A stretch of DNA of 64,000 nt from JAJFFW01 sp965263375 (GTDB lineage: Bacteria > Pseudomonadota > Alphaproteobacteria > Caulobacterales > Parvularculaceae). Position numbers and translations under genes: made by a program. Where the stretch lies: contig OZ253669.1 in assembly GCA_965263375.1 (NCBI GenBank), forward strand, positions 2,914,001 through 2,978,000, read 5' to 3'. Under the pieces are notes generated by a model, which was not told the origin of the DNA, ran no database searches, and saw only the letters and a list, made by a program, of their open reading frames with translations. Below, one piece after another: positions 53,880 to 61,778 of the stretch. The first letter of the stretch is position 1. Each line of letters begins with the position of its first letter.

Positions 53880-54821
53880 ATGCGAGACCTTGTTTGTAAA
53901 AAGCTTTTTAGCGGCCGCGCGCTTATAGCCGGTGTTTTTATTACCGTAAGCATGGCCCTAAGCGCCCCACTAGCATTAGCGCAAGAAACGACAAGCGCGG
54001 AACCAAATACAGACGCTATGATCCCTTCCCCGGCGGATGATACGGCTGAAATCTTGCTCCCCCTCGATGAAGCCGCGCCAGAAACAACAGACGAGACGGG
54101 CGTCGATCCTAACATTGATCCTTGGGAGAGCTTCAACCGTAAGATGTTTGCGCTGAACATCTTCCTCGACGACAACTTCATGACCCCCGTCGCCAAGGGC
54201 TATCGGGCCACAACGCCGCCTATCGCACGGCGCGGCATCCGCAAGTTCCTCGCCAATGTGCGCAGCCCGGGTATTTTTGTGAACGACCTTTTGCAGGGGG
54301 AGTTTAAGCGCGCGGGCACGACTTTGTCCCGCTTCGTGATCAACTCAACCCTTGGCGCTGGCGGTTTTGCGGACCCAGCCGCCGGGCTTGGCCTTGAGAA
54401 ACATTCCGAAGACTTCGGCCAAACCCTCGCAGTATGGGGCTTGCCATCTGGTCCTTATACGGTCTTACCGTTTTTCGGGCCCGGCACCGTTCGTAGCGGC
54501 GCCGGCAGCATAGGCCAGATCGCCCTTAACCCGCTCGTCTATATCCAAACCGACGCAGCGGAAATTGCACGCTACACCCAAGCTGGCGTTGGTCTTGTAT
54601 CAACGCGCGAGCAGTTCTTAGATCCGATACAAGATATTCGCGACAACTCACTCGATTACTACTCCTCCATGCGCAGTTTCTATCTGCAAAACCGTGCGCA
54701 GCAAATCGCAAACGGCGAAACGGATGAGGACGCATTCGACGAGTTTGAGAGCTTTGAAGAATTCGAAGATTTTGACGATTTCGAAGACAGCGAAGAAGAT
54801 TTCGGCGACGAGGATTTTTAA
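53880..54821 (+). CDS. mlaA: MlaA family protein without lipobox
   Basis: A 313-residue outer-membrane lipid-transport protein of the MlaA (VacJ) family. Core marks are DPWESFNRKMFALNIFLD, RGIRKFLANVRSPGIFVNDLLQGEFKRAG, FVINSTLGAGGFADPA and PSGPYTVLPFFGPGTVR. The signal peptide ends ALAQE with no cysteine, so it is not a lipoprotein as in E. coli. The last 35 residues are an extreme acidic-aromatic tail (repeats of Phe with Glu/Asp). It is first of an operon with mlaC and would remove mislocalised phospholipids from the outer leaflet. Confidence 0.88.
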   Translation: MRDLVCKKLFSGRALIAGVFITVSMALSAPLALAQETTSAEPNTDAMIPSPADDTAEILLPLDEAAPETTDETGVDPNIDPWESFNRKMFALNIFLDDNFMTPVAKGYRATTPPIARRGIRKFLANVRSPGIFVNDLLQGEFKRAGTTLSRFVINSTLGAGGFADPAAGLGLEKHSEDFGQTLAVWGLPSGPYTVLPFFGPGTVRSGAGSIGQIALNPLVYIQTDAAEIARYTQAGVGLVSTREQFLDPIQDIRDNSLDYYSSMRSFYLQNRAQQIANGETDEDAFDEFESFEEFEDFDDFEDSEEDFGDEDF

Positions 54822-54845
54822 CCTTCACAGCCCACTTTAGCCAAA

Positions 54846-54872
54846 TTAGAGGAACACCAAGTTAGAGGAACA
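54846..54872 (+). repeat. duplicated ribosome-binding segment before mlaC
   Basis: TTAGAGGAACA occurs at 54846-54856 and again at 54862-54872, a 16-bp period. Both contain AGAGGA; the second is nearer the mlaC ATG. It looks like a recent tandem duplication. Confidence 0.7.
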
Positions 54873-54879
54873 TAAGGCA

Positions 54880-55551
54880 ATGCGCCCTATCGTTAACAAT
54901 TTGCACACGCCCCTTTTTCAATCGAAGACCATCGTTACCCGTCGGCGCGCCCTGGCCTTTGGCCCGGCGGCCCTGACCGCCGTTACCCTGCCTGGCCTAG
55001 GGCATGCAAATGACGCGCAACAAACCAAAGCTTTCACCTATGTCAGCGGAATATTAGACAAGGCCAATGCAATCAATGCGCTTGATGATACGGTTCGCTT
55101 TAAACGCATTGACGAGCTTGTGGACCAATATGTCAATAAACGCTATGTCAGCCGCTTTGTTTTGGGCCAATATGCCCGCCAGATCAGCGATGCGCAGTAT
55201 ACGACTTACTATCCGCTGTTTGAGGAATATGCGCGCCGCGTCTATCGGAAGATTTTGGCGGATTACTCAAGCGAAACGCTAACGCCGACAAATGCGATCA
55301 TACGCTCAAAACGGATCACGGATGTTAATTCAAAGGTCGCAAACCCCGCCAGCCAATTTGCGGATCTGGTTGTTACTTGGCGGGTTTATCACAGTGATAA
55401 GTCCGGCCTTTCGATTATTGACGCGGGCGCGGCCGGCGCCCTTCTCGCCGTCGGCATGCAGGATACGTTCAAAAACATCATCGCCAATAATGGCGGCGGC
55501 GCGCGCGGCGTTGATGCGCTGATTGCACAGCTGAAGAGCAAAGTCGGCTAA
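54880..55551 (+). CDS. mlaC: MlaC family phospholipid-binding protein
   Basis: A 223-residue periplasmic lipid shuttle. The N-terminus TRRRALAFGPAALTAVTLPGLGHAND looks like a Tat signal. The mature part shows the MlaC pattern: FKRIDELVDQYVNKRYVSRFVLGQYAR, YYPLFEEYARRVYRKIL and the VVTWRVYHSDKSGLSIIDAGAAG region. It follows mlaA directly; the MlaFEDB permease genes are not in the window. Confidence 0.87.
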   Translation: MRPIVNNLHTPLFQSKTIVTRRRALAFGPAALTAVTLPGLGHANDAQQTKAFTYVSGILDKANAINALDDTVRFKRIDELVDQYVNKRYVSRFVLGQYARQISDAQYTTYYPLFEEYARRVYRKILADYSSETLTPTNAIIRSKRITDVNSKVANPASQFADLVVTWRVYHSDKSGLSIIDAGAAGALLAVGMQDTFKNIIANNGGGARGVDALIAQLKSKVG

Positions 55552-55570
55552 ACAAACTAAAGCGCCCATT

Positions 55571-55601
55571 AAAAAAGCCGCGGATCATGCCGCGGCTTTT
55601 T
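55571..55601. terminator. bidirectional terminator between mlaC and rpsD
   Basis: GCCGCGG-ATCATG-CCGCGGC forms a 7-bp GC stem, with six A before and five T after it. It serves mlaC on the plus strand and rpsD on the minus strand. Confidence 0.88.
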
Positions 55602-55622
55602 GCATTTCTATCATCGCCCCAA

Positions 55623-56240
55623 TTATGAGGAGTAATATTCGACCACGAGGTTAGGCTCCATCGTGCAAGCGTAAGGAACCTCAGCAAACTCGGGCGCACG
55701 AACATAAGTCGCCGTCATTTTCTTTGGATCGACATCAACATATTCAGGAATATCGCGTTCCGCGCTTTGCAGCGCCTCAAGAACCAACGCCATATTGCGA
55801 GATTTTTCTTTCACTTCAATCACATCACCGGGCTTACAGCGGAATGACGGAATGTTCGTCTTAACGCCGTTGACCTTTACGTGGCCGTGATTAACGAACT
55901 GACGCGCAGCAAATACAGTCGGCACAAACTTCGCGCGGTAAACAATCGCGTCCAAGCGGCTTTCAAGAAGACCAATAAGGTTCTCAGCCGTGTTGCCCTT
56001 GCGGCGCACAGCTTCGTTATAGGTGCGCTCAAACTGTTTTTCGCTGATATTGCCGTAATAGCCCTTCAGCTTTTGCTTGGCCATCAACTGAAGACCAAAG
56101 TCAGAAAGCTTGCCCTTGCGGCGCTGGCCGTGCATGCCAGGACCGTAGTCGCGCTTATTAATAGGAGATTTGGGGCGGCCCCAGACATTTTCCCCGACCC
56201 GGCGGTCGAGCTTGTACTTCGCACTAATGCGTTTTGACAT
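55623..56240 (-). CDS. rpsD: 30S ribosomal protein S4
   Basis: A 205-residue primary rRNA-binding protein of the small subunit. It begins MSKRISAKYKLDRRVGENVWGRPKSPINKRDYGPGMHGQRRKGKLSDFG and has the S4 RNA-binding domain (LESRLDAIVYRAKFVPTVFAARQFVNHGHVKVNG). It stands alone, as is common in alphaproteobacteria. Confidence 0.98.
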   Translation of the reverse strand: MSKRISAKYKLDRRVGENVWGRPKSPINKRDYGPGMHGQRRKGKLSDFGLQLMAKQKLKGYYGNISEKQFERTYNEAVRRKGNTAENLIGLLESRLDAIVYRAKFVPTVFAARQFVNHGHVKVNGVKTNIPSFRCKPGDVIEVKEKSRNMALVLEALQSAERDIPEYVDVDPKKMTATYVRAPEFAEVPYACTMEPNLVVEYYSS

Positions 56241-56344
56241 GCGTATCCTCTTTGCGGCGCGGCCCGGCCTGGAAGCCTATCTTCCAGGCGATAAAAACGG
56301 CGGTCCACGCGCCTACCCGTGAAAGTCGGCTTTGCTAGGCCATC

Positions 56345-56377
56345 TGAACTGGAATGTCAAACCAATTAGCGGTTTGG
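56345..56377. repeat. left copy of an imperfect 33-bp island-flanking repeat
   Basis: Matches 58901-58933 in the same orientation at 27 of 33 positions, with an identical GAATGTCAAAC core. This copy contains CAAACC and GGTTTG arms. The pair brackets the low-coding island. Confidence 0.5.
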
Positions 56378-56411
56378 GACTATATCAATTCGAAAGGGCT
56401 TATGGAGGGTT

Positions 56412-56663
56412 ATGGCTCGCCAGAAGCGGGCGTATCCTTTACACACATTCTGTACGAAAGGAATGACCGCGCAGGATCTGGCATTTCCCGAACTCGAAAC
56501 CTATCCTTTATTCTTGGCACATTTTGAAGCGTTTATGAACTACCAGGGGAAACATCGTCGGGTTCAAACCATCTATTTTTCGAAAAGCGCCAACATTTCG
56601 GCGCTCTCGGCCGGAATTCGCGGATCGACAATAATGCCAAATCACCAACTCTATATTCTCTAA
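56412..56663 (+). CDS. doubtful 83-residue reading frame
   Basis: Starts MARQKRAYPLHTFCTKGMTAQDL with GGAGGG only two bases before the ATG, too close for a good site. The sequence resembles no family I know. It lies at the left edge of the island. An overlapping 41-codon frame starting at 56403 is equally plausible, so either or neither may be real. Confidence 0.22.
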   Translation: MARQKRAYPLHTFCTKGMTAQDLAFPELETYPLFLAHFEAFMNYQGKHRRVQTIYFSKSANISALSAGIRGSTIMPNHQLYIL

Positions 56664-56822
56664 GCGGTGTTAAAATAACAAACGCATGACCTTTGCACTC
56701 GCGTTAGTGAGTGAAGTAAAGCTCGTGGAAGGCGTGTCGTAAAGCCGCTCACTATTTCCTGGTTAAGAATTCAGATAGTTGGGCTGAAAGTATAACGTTA
56801 AGATCAAAAGGAGGTCTGAGCA

Positions 56823-57111
56823 GTGGATGTACAGTTAGCGACTTTCAAAGGCCATAACGGAAGAAAATCCTCATAGATGTGGTCTCAGAGCTGAATACCG
56901 CAAGTTGGTGATGTTGATTTCTATTGCTGTAGACGAGACTGGAATAACTCCTTTACACGCTTGCTATTATGCAAGGGCGGGAGGAGATTATCAGGATGTT
57001 ACTGAAGCTGGGGCCGATCCAGAATTACGGATAGAGAGAGCCGGTTTCGCCACGGATTTTAGCCGCTTGTCGAGGATAAGTCGGAACTCGTTTGGGCTAG
57101 ACCTGCCATAA
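56823..57111 (+). pseudogene. ankyrin-like gene remnant
   Basis: A strong AAGGAGGT at about 56809-56816 leads to a GTG at 56823, but that frame stops after 17 codons. The adjacent frame then reads AITEENPHRCGLRAEYRKLVMLI and continues to 57111. It includes DETGITPLHACYYA and VTEAGADPEL, which fit the ankyrin consensus (G-x-TPLH and the GADP turn). I read it as a decayed or frameshifted single-repeat protein. The alternative is chance similarity. Confidence 0.35.
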
Positions 57112-57584
57112 ACTCATAAACAGGAGACGACGCATTGTGGCAGATAGTGTTCATCCTCACGAAAGGGAGCTATTCTAGTAATAGTTACTACAGAGGACCG
57201 ATCACCTAACCTTTACTTCCGTGACAAGCTACCCCGGGGATGGTTTGGGCTATAGACCGAAAGGTGATTTGCATACGGATTAATCTAGTCGCGTCTCTGG
57301 GACTGGTTCGCATCCTAGGCTGAGCAATGCACTCTTCGGCTTTGTAAGGCCTAATTGAGTAAGGCTGGTGAACTCCAGAACCACTAACGTGTTCAGTGCG
57401 GACAGATTTATAAAACCCTCAACGGACGACCGCCTTATCAATGCAGATTATAGATCGGTACTCCGAGGCCGATACAGGTTTCGAATGCATCAATTTCCTC
57501 AAAATTACCGCTTAGGCCTGGCTGCTTGCTATTGACCTCTCGACCCTTATTACGCATCTTAATTCAAGCAATTGGGGGTATATT
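57112..57584. other. island segment with no coding frame, possible structured RNA
   Basis: No frame longer than about 60 codons on either strand that is not antisense to the next gene. ATCACCT near 57199 and AGGTGAT near 57262 could pair over some 70 bases, with small stems inside (for example CTGG-TGAACT-CCAG near 57370). This is either degenerate DNA or an RNA gene. Confidence 0.3.
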
Positions 57585-57992
57585 ATGCCAACTGAAGTAA
57601 TTCTTAAGAACGGTCGCCAACCGGAACATAAATCGTATTCTTTGTTCATATCATTTGGCGAAGGAAGATATATCATATTTACGGAAAACGAGCTTGATGA
57701 CGCGAGAGCATATATCCGACGAGAGCATTTGTCGTATTCAAATACCTTTTTGGACGACCAGAAATGGAATGCTGAGAAGGCTCTTCTAACGGCACCCAAA
57801 GAAGAATGCCCCGGCGCGAGGAAACCAAAGTTGAAGCTGTTTCCAAAAGCTCCGTCAAAAAAGTCGACCACCTTTAAGCCAAGGCGCGCATACGCACCCT
57901 GTAAGCATTTCGGCTGTCCAGAAGGACACCGGTGCAAAGAAATGAAGGATGACAATGGCCATCTGATTTGTGGTTGTGTGAGCATCGCTTAG
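57585..57992 (+). CDS. unrecognised Cys-rich 135-residue protein
   Basis: A predicted cytoplasmic protein. The N-terminal 65 residues look like a small alpha/beta domain. A basic linker (RKPKLKLFPKAPSKKSTTFKPRR) leads to a cysteine cluster, C106, C111, C117, C129 and C131, that could bind zinc or form disulfides. GGGGGT is six bases before the ATG. Codons such as ATA, AGA and CGA are frequent, unlike the housekeeping genes, which suggests transfer. It is 11 bp before the membrane protein gene, so the two form a unit. No function is assigned. Confidence 0.7.
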   Translation: MPTEVILKNGRQPEHKSYSLFISFGEGRYIIFTENELDDARAYIRREHLSYSNTFLDDQKWNAEKALLTAPKEECPGARKPKLKLFPKAPSKKSTTFKPRRAYAPCKHFGCPEGHRCKEMKDDNGHLICGCVSIA

Positions 57993-58003
57993 CGGAACTT
58001 ATC

Positions 58004-58611
58004 ATGAGCGAGTCGCCAGAGGATATCCGGAACCTATTTAGACCGCTTGATTTAAAGCCGCTCACAGACAAAGAGTGGGAGTCTCTCAAAGATGGTCAAT
58101 CTGAAAAAATAGACGCAATCAAAGAGGTCTTCGATGAACAACTTGCCGATTGCCGCTACTTAATAAAACAAACTTCGCAGAAAGAGCGTTTTAACTCAGT
58201 ATGGCGTGGGCGCTTCAAAACTCTTTTAATACTTCTTACCTCTGGTGTGGCTTTCGCGAACGTAGCGGGACAAGTTACAGATGATGAAGGATGGGTACAT
58301 TTTGCAGTTTTTGTTTCCCTAACCGCTACTCTGTTTGCGAGTCGATGGATTCATTTTACGATTTTTCTGGAGGCACGCTTAAGTATCGGGAAATTAATCA
58401 TCGATACCGACATATCGTCGCTCAGTTCGAGGCCTATTGGTCTAACTATGTCGATGCACAGGGGTTTGGCTATAATACTTACACAAATGCTATTACCATT
58501 ACCGAAGGTCTAGTGGCTGCCATAGAAACTATTAGATCCGTTGCGCGGAAAGATCGCAATGACAAAGGCAACGAAGAGGGGAATGTTTCACCAGGATCTC
58601 CTCAAGATTAA
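58004..58611 (+). pseudogene. two-helix membrane protein, SLATT-like, with a frameshift
   Basis: From ATG 58004 the frame gives an acidic helical N-terminus (MSESPEDIRNLFRPLDLKPL), then two membrane helices with a short loop (FKTLLILLTSGVAFANVAG, then VHFAVFVSLTATLFASRWIHF). It then degenerates to a stop at 58513. The other frame takes over at about 58370 with TLKYREINHRYRHIVAQFEAYW and a helical tail ending at 58611. A one-base deletion in the TTTTT run near 58362-58366 would explain the switch. The helix hairpin plus amphipathic tail resembles SLATT-domain proteins of conflict systems, but this is architecture only. Confidence 0.5.
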
Positions 58612-58975
58612 TAAATTTTCTGATCATTCTGGTTCACAGTTAGCGGCGACGTAGAAGGTTTTGCATTGCGATAGCGTGAAAGGTTGAGGCTTTTGCCGAT
58701 GACGGTCCATACTTCACAATCGTCCGCGTTATAGCCTTTTCAAAATGGCCTTCAGCATTAGAAAGCCATTTCACGAACTTTCCCATGATCGCTAAAATGT
58801 CTGCTTTTGACCAAAACCCTGACAATCGCGGGGGCCTGGATGAGCGAGCCCTTTTATCCAATTTCAAACGGAGGAAGAAGCAGCGGTTTGCCATGGCGCT
58901 TGAACCAGAATGTCAAACAGATTGGCGGCTTGGCCTTCGTCTGGTAAAAGCGCGTAGCTTTGTGAGGGGGAAGCC
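58612..58975. other. right end of the island, no clear gene
   Basis: A minus-strand frame at 58640-58786 (48 codons, MGKFVKWLSNAEGHFEKAI..) looks protein-like but has no ribosome site. The right copy of the flanking repeat is at 58901-58933. Nothing else is recognised. Confidence 0.35.
58901..58933. repeat. right copy of the imperfect 33-bp flanking repeat
   Basis: Same orientation as 56345-56377, 27 of 33 positions equal. It lies just before the disrupted membrane-protein gene, which suggests that the island was inserted between rpsD and that gene. Confidence 0.5.
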
Positions 58976-59172
58976 ATGCAAGAAAAATTTCAAGACTATT
59001 TAGGACTAACTGAGGAAGTCCTTTGGACAGGCCGTCCGTGGCAAGGGCTAGTATTAAGGGGCTAGTGTTAAGGGGCAACGACCTTTGCTACATTCCCTTT
59101 TCACTCTTGTGGCTAGGATTTATGTCACTAGCCGTATCAAAGATGTTCGTGACGTTTACGCTCTCGTTCTAA
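58976..59172 (+). pseudogene. small membrane-protein gene broken by a 14-bp duplication
   Basis: From ATG 58976 (GGGGG seven bases upstream) the frame reads MQEKFQDYLGLTEEVLWTGRPWQGLVLRG and stops. The next 14 bases repeat the previous 14 (59047-59060 and 59061-59074, one difference). Removing one copy restores the frame into NDLCYIPFSLLWLGFMSLAV. The W-x-GRPxQG followed by PFSLLW pattern is, from memory, that of a common small PH-domain-like membrane protein. The C-terminus is also truncated at 59172. Confidence 0.7.
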
Positions 59173-59201
59173 AAATCCAGCACCGTCCGAGATAAGACGC
59201 C

Positions 59202-60704
59202 TCACTCCCCCTTTACGAAAGACTGTTCAAAGTCGTCCCAGTCGGGTTCTTTGAGGTCTTCGCGAAAAGCGCGGACTGAACCGCGATAGAGGGTGTAGTT
59301 GCGGCCCTTCGCATCTAGGTACCAGCTGTTACAGCCGCTGGACCAGACCATCTCGTTAAGGCCAGCCTGCATGGCGGCGTCATAGTTGCGCCCGGCCTGC
59401 GCCTTTGGCGCAATAAGGTCCGCTTCGCCGCGGGCGATTTTATCGATGACTTTCAAGATATAATTCGCCTGCGCCTCAATCATGAGGAGTACGGAATTAT
59501 GCCCCAATCCGGAATTGGGTCCCAACAAAAAGAATAGGTTTTGAAAGCCCGGCGTCGCCACCGTTTTATAAGCGCGCACGCCGTCCGCCCAATAATCATC
59601 AATCGAAAGGCCGTCGGCGTTTTCAATCCCCATGCCGTCGCCGACATGGAAGGGCTTAAAGCCCGTGGCGAGAATAATCACGTCCAGCGCGCGCACGCCG
59701 CCATCACGGGTTTTAACGCCATCCGCGGTAAACCGATCAATCGGGTCCGTGATCAGCTCAACATTATCCCTTTGCAGGGCGGGAAGATAATCATCAGAAC
59801 TAAGCGCGCGCTTGCACCCAACATCATAATCAGGGGTTATCTTGGCGCGAAAATCAAGATCTGGCACGGTGCGCGCCATGTGTTTTTCAAAGGCGGCGCG
59901 CACATAACGTTTGGCGCTGTTGTCTTTGTTTTGAAAGGCGCCGAAACGCCATTCCAAAAAAGCAAAGTAAAAACCGCGATAAGCCCGCGCCAAAAAGGGA
60001 AATGCGGCGAAAATTTTCTTCGCTAATGCCGGGTAAGTATAGTCAGCCCGCGGCATGATCCATCCGGGCGTACGCTGATAAACATTTACCTGCGCCGCGG
60101 TTTTCGCTAGCTCAGGGATGATTTGCACAGCGCTCGCCGCCGTGCCGATCACCCCAACCTTTTTACCCGCAAAGTCGATATCATCGCGCCACTTGGCGGT
60201 GTGGACTATCGGCCCTTTGTAATCATCCTGCCCTTCAAACACTGGCATGTTTGGATGATGCAGACCGCCGACAGCGCTGATAAAAACATCGCATTCCACC
60301 GTCTCGCCATCACCAAACGTAAGACGCCAGCAGCGTCCATTATGTTTCGCCGACCGCACCTCTTTGCCAAACTGCGTGCGGCTATATAAGTCATGATCGC
60401 GCGCAATGCCTTTAACGTACTCTAATATCTCCGCCCCCGGAGCGAAACGCTTCGACCAATTTGGATTGGGCGCAAAAGACAAAGAATAAAGATGAGACGG
60501 CACGTCACACGCAACACCGGGATATGTATTTTCCCGCCAGGTGCCGCCAATTTCTTGCGCTTTTTCATAGAGGGTAAAGTTACTGAACCCAGCGCGCTTT
60601 AGCATCGCCCCCATTGCAACGCCGGAAAACCCGGTCCCGATAATCGCGATGCGCGGGCCAGCCCGCGCGCCTTCGGTCTCCGTTTTGTTTTCATGCGTAA
60701 TCAT
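59202..60704 (-). CDS. flavin-containing monooxygenase, Baeyer-Villiger type
   Basis: A 500-residue FAD/NADPH monooxygenase. The FAD motif is IIGTGFSGVAMGAML and the NADPH motif is VGVIGTAASAVQIIPEL. The BVMO fingerprint appears as YKGPIVHTAKW, with Tyr in place of the first Phe. It probably converts ketones to esters; the substrate is unknown. ATG at 60704 is preferred to a TTG at 60758, which lies in a non-conserved stretch. It is about 100 bp downstream of yhhQ on the same strand. Confidence 0.88.
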   Translation of the reverse strand: MITHENKTETEGARAGPRIAIIGTGFSGVAMGAMLKRAGFSNFTLYEKAQEIGGTWRENTYPGVACDVPSHLYSLSFAPNPNWSKRFAPGAEILEYVKGIARDHDLYSRTQFGKEVRSAKHNGRCWRLTFGDGETVECDVFISAVGGLHHPNMPVFEGQDDYKGPIVHTAKWRDDIDFAGKKVGVIGTAASAVQIIPELAKTAAQVNVYQRTPGWIMPRADYTYPALAKKIFAAFPFLARAYRGFYFAFLEWRFGAFQNKDNSAKRYVRAAFEKHMARTVPDLDFRAKITPDYDVGCKRALSSDDYLPALQRDNVELITDPIDRFTADGVKTRDGGVRALDVIILATGFKPFHVGDGMGIENADGLSIDDYWADGVRAYKTVATPGFQNLFFLLGPNSGLGHNSVLLMIEAQANYILKVIDKIARGEADLIAPKAQAGRNYDAAMQAGLNEMVWSSGCNSWYLDAKGRNYTLYRGSVRAFREDLKEPDWDDFEQSFVKGE

Positions 60705-60802
60705 CGTTTTTTGGTCCCCGCGCTTTTGGGAGCCAGCCGTTGAAAGTCCATCAGCCAATTGGTGCTCTTTAATGTTATCTGCAAAAGCCGCTTTTAAGGG
60801 CC

Positions 60803-61573
60803 CTAAGCCTTTACAGAGAAAGGGGAGAAATTGGTGTCATTGTCATAAATATCAACCCCTTCGGCCTTTTTCAGACCATTGACGATACGATATGTAACAG
60901 GGGTCAACATCGCCTCCCACAAGACCTTCACCAAATAGTTGGTGATCATCACGGTCACAACTTGGCTGGGCGTCCAGATCCCTAAGAAAGCGACCGGATA
61001 AAAGACGATGCTGTCAACGCCCTGCCCCACAACGGTGGAGCCAATGGTGCGCGACCATAAATGCTTGCCTTTGGTGATGATTTTCATCTTCGCCATGACG
61101 AATGCATTAGCAAGCTCGCCAGCCCAAAAGGCGAGCATGGAGGCGAGAACGATCCGCGGGGTCAAGCCAAAGACCGCTTCGTAAGCCGCTTGTCCGTCCC
61201 ACCCTGGGGCCGGGGGCATTTTAACAACCACAAAGGACATAAAAGCCATAAAGCCAACGGCGGCGAACCCTGTCCACACCACACGGCGCGCCCGGGCGTA
61301 GCCGTAAACCTCGGTTAGTACGTCGCCGAGCACATAAGATAACGGGAAAAACAAAACCCCCGCCCCGAATATGCCAACCTCGAACGGACCAATTTTCCAG
61401 TCGAAAAACTGGACGAGCTTCGCCGCGCCAATAAGGTTTGAACAAATAAGAACCGCAACAAAAGCAGCCATTGCAAAATCATAATAACGAAACCGATGAC
61501 CCGACATGCCGCCAGCATCAGTGCGCTCAATTGGTGAAGAAGGCGCATTCGTCATTTGATCTGATCCCATCAT
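60803..61573 (-). CDS. yhhQ: queuosine precursor transporter
   Basis: A 256-residue inner-membrane protein of the VUT/YhhQ family, which imports queuine or pre-Q bases. About six helices are visible. Marks are FVAVLICSNLIGAAKL, FPLSYVLGDVLTEVYGYARARRVVW, FWAGELANAFVMAKMK and STVVGQGVDSIVFYPVAF. Starts at 61573, 61570 and 61555 are all possible. I saw no preQ1 riboswitch in the 205-bp leader. Confidence 0.9.
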   Translation of the reverse strand: MMGSDQMTNAPSSPIERTDAGGMSGHRFRYYDFAMAAFVAVLICSNLIGAAKLVQFFDWKIGPFEVGIFGAGVLFFPLSYVLGDVLTEVYGYARARRVVWTGFAAVGFMAFMSFVVVKMPPAPGWDGQAAYEAVFGLTPRIVLASMLAFWAGELANAFVMAKMKIITKGKHLWSRTIGSTVVGQGVDSIVFYPVAFLGIWTPSQVVTVMITNYLVKVLWEAMLTPVTYRIVNGLKKAEGVDIYDNDTNFSPFSVKA

Positions 61574-61778
61574 TAAAACTTAAGACGCGCGTCAAGCGCG
61601 GCGCATTAGTCTTTGTCTTAGAAGATATCCCCACTCTGATTCAACAGGCGCCCCCACACAGTTGACGCAGAATGCCTAAAGTGTTGCCTCAGAGCGTATC
61701 TGAATTCTCCTTAAATACCCCAATATATTTGTAACAAGCTCGTCACCGGACCCATATGATCGCGCGAAATCATCTCGT

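Noticed and set aside
57199..57268. Group I or group II intron core in the low-coding island segment.
   Set aside because: I looked for a domain V hairpin and P7-type pairings and found none that fit; only generic stems remain.
61574..61778. preQ1 riboswitch before yhhQ.
   Set aside because: No preQ1-I, -II or -III core could be matched in the leader.
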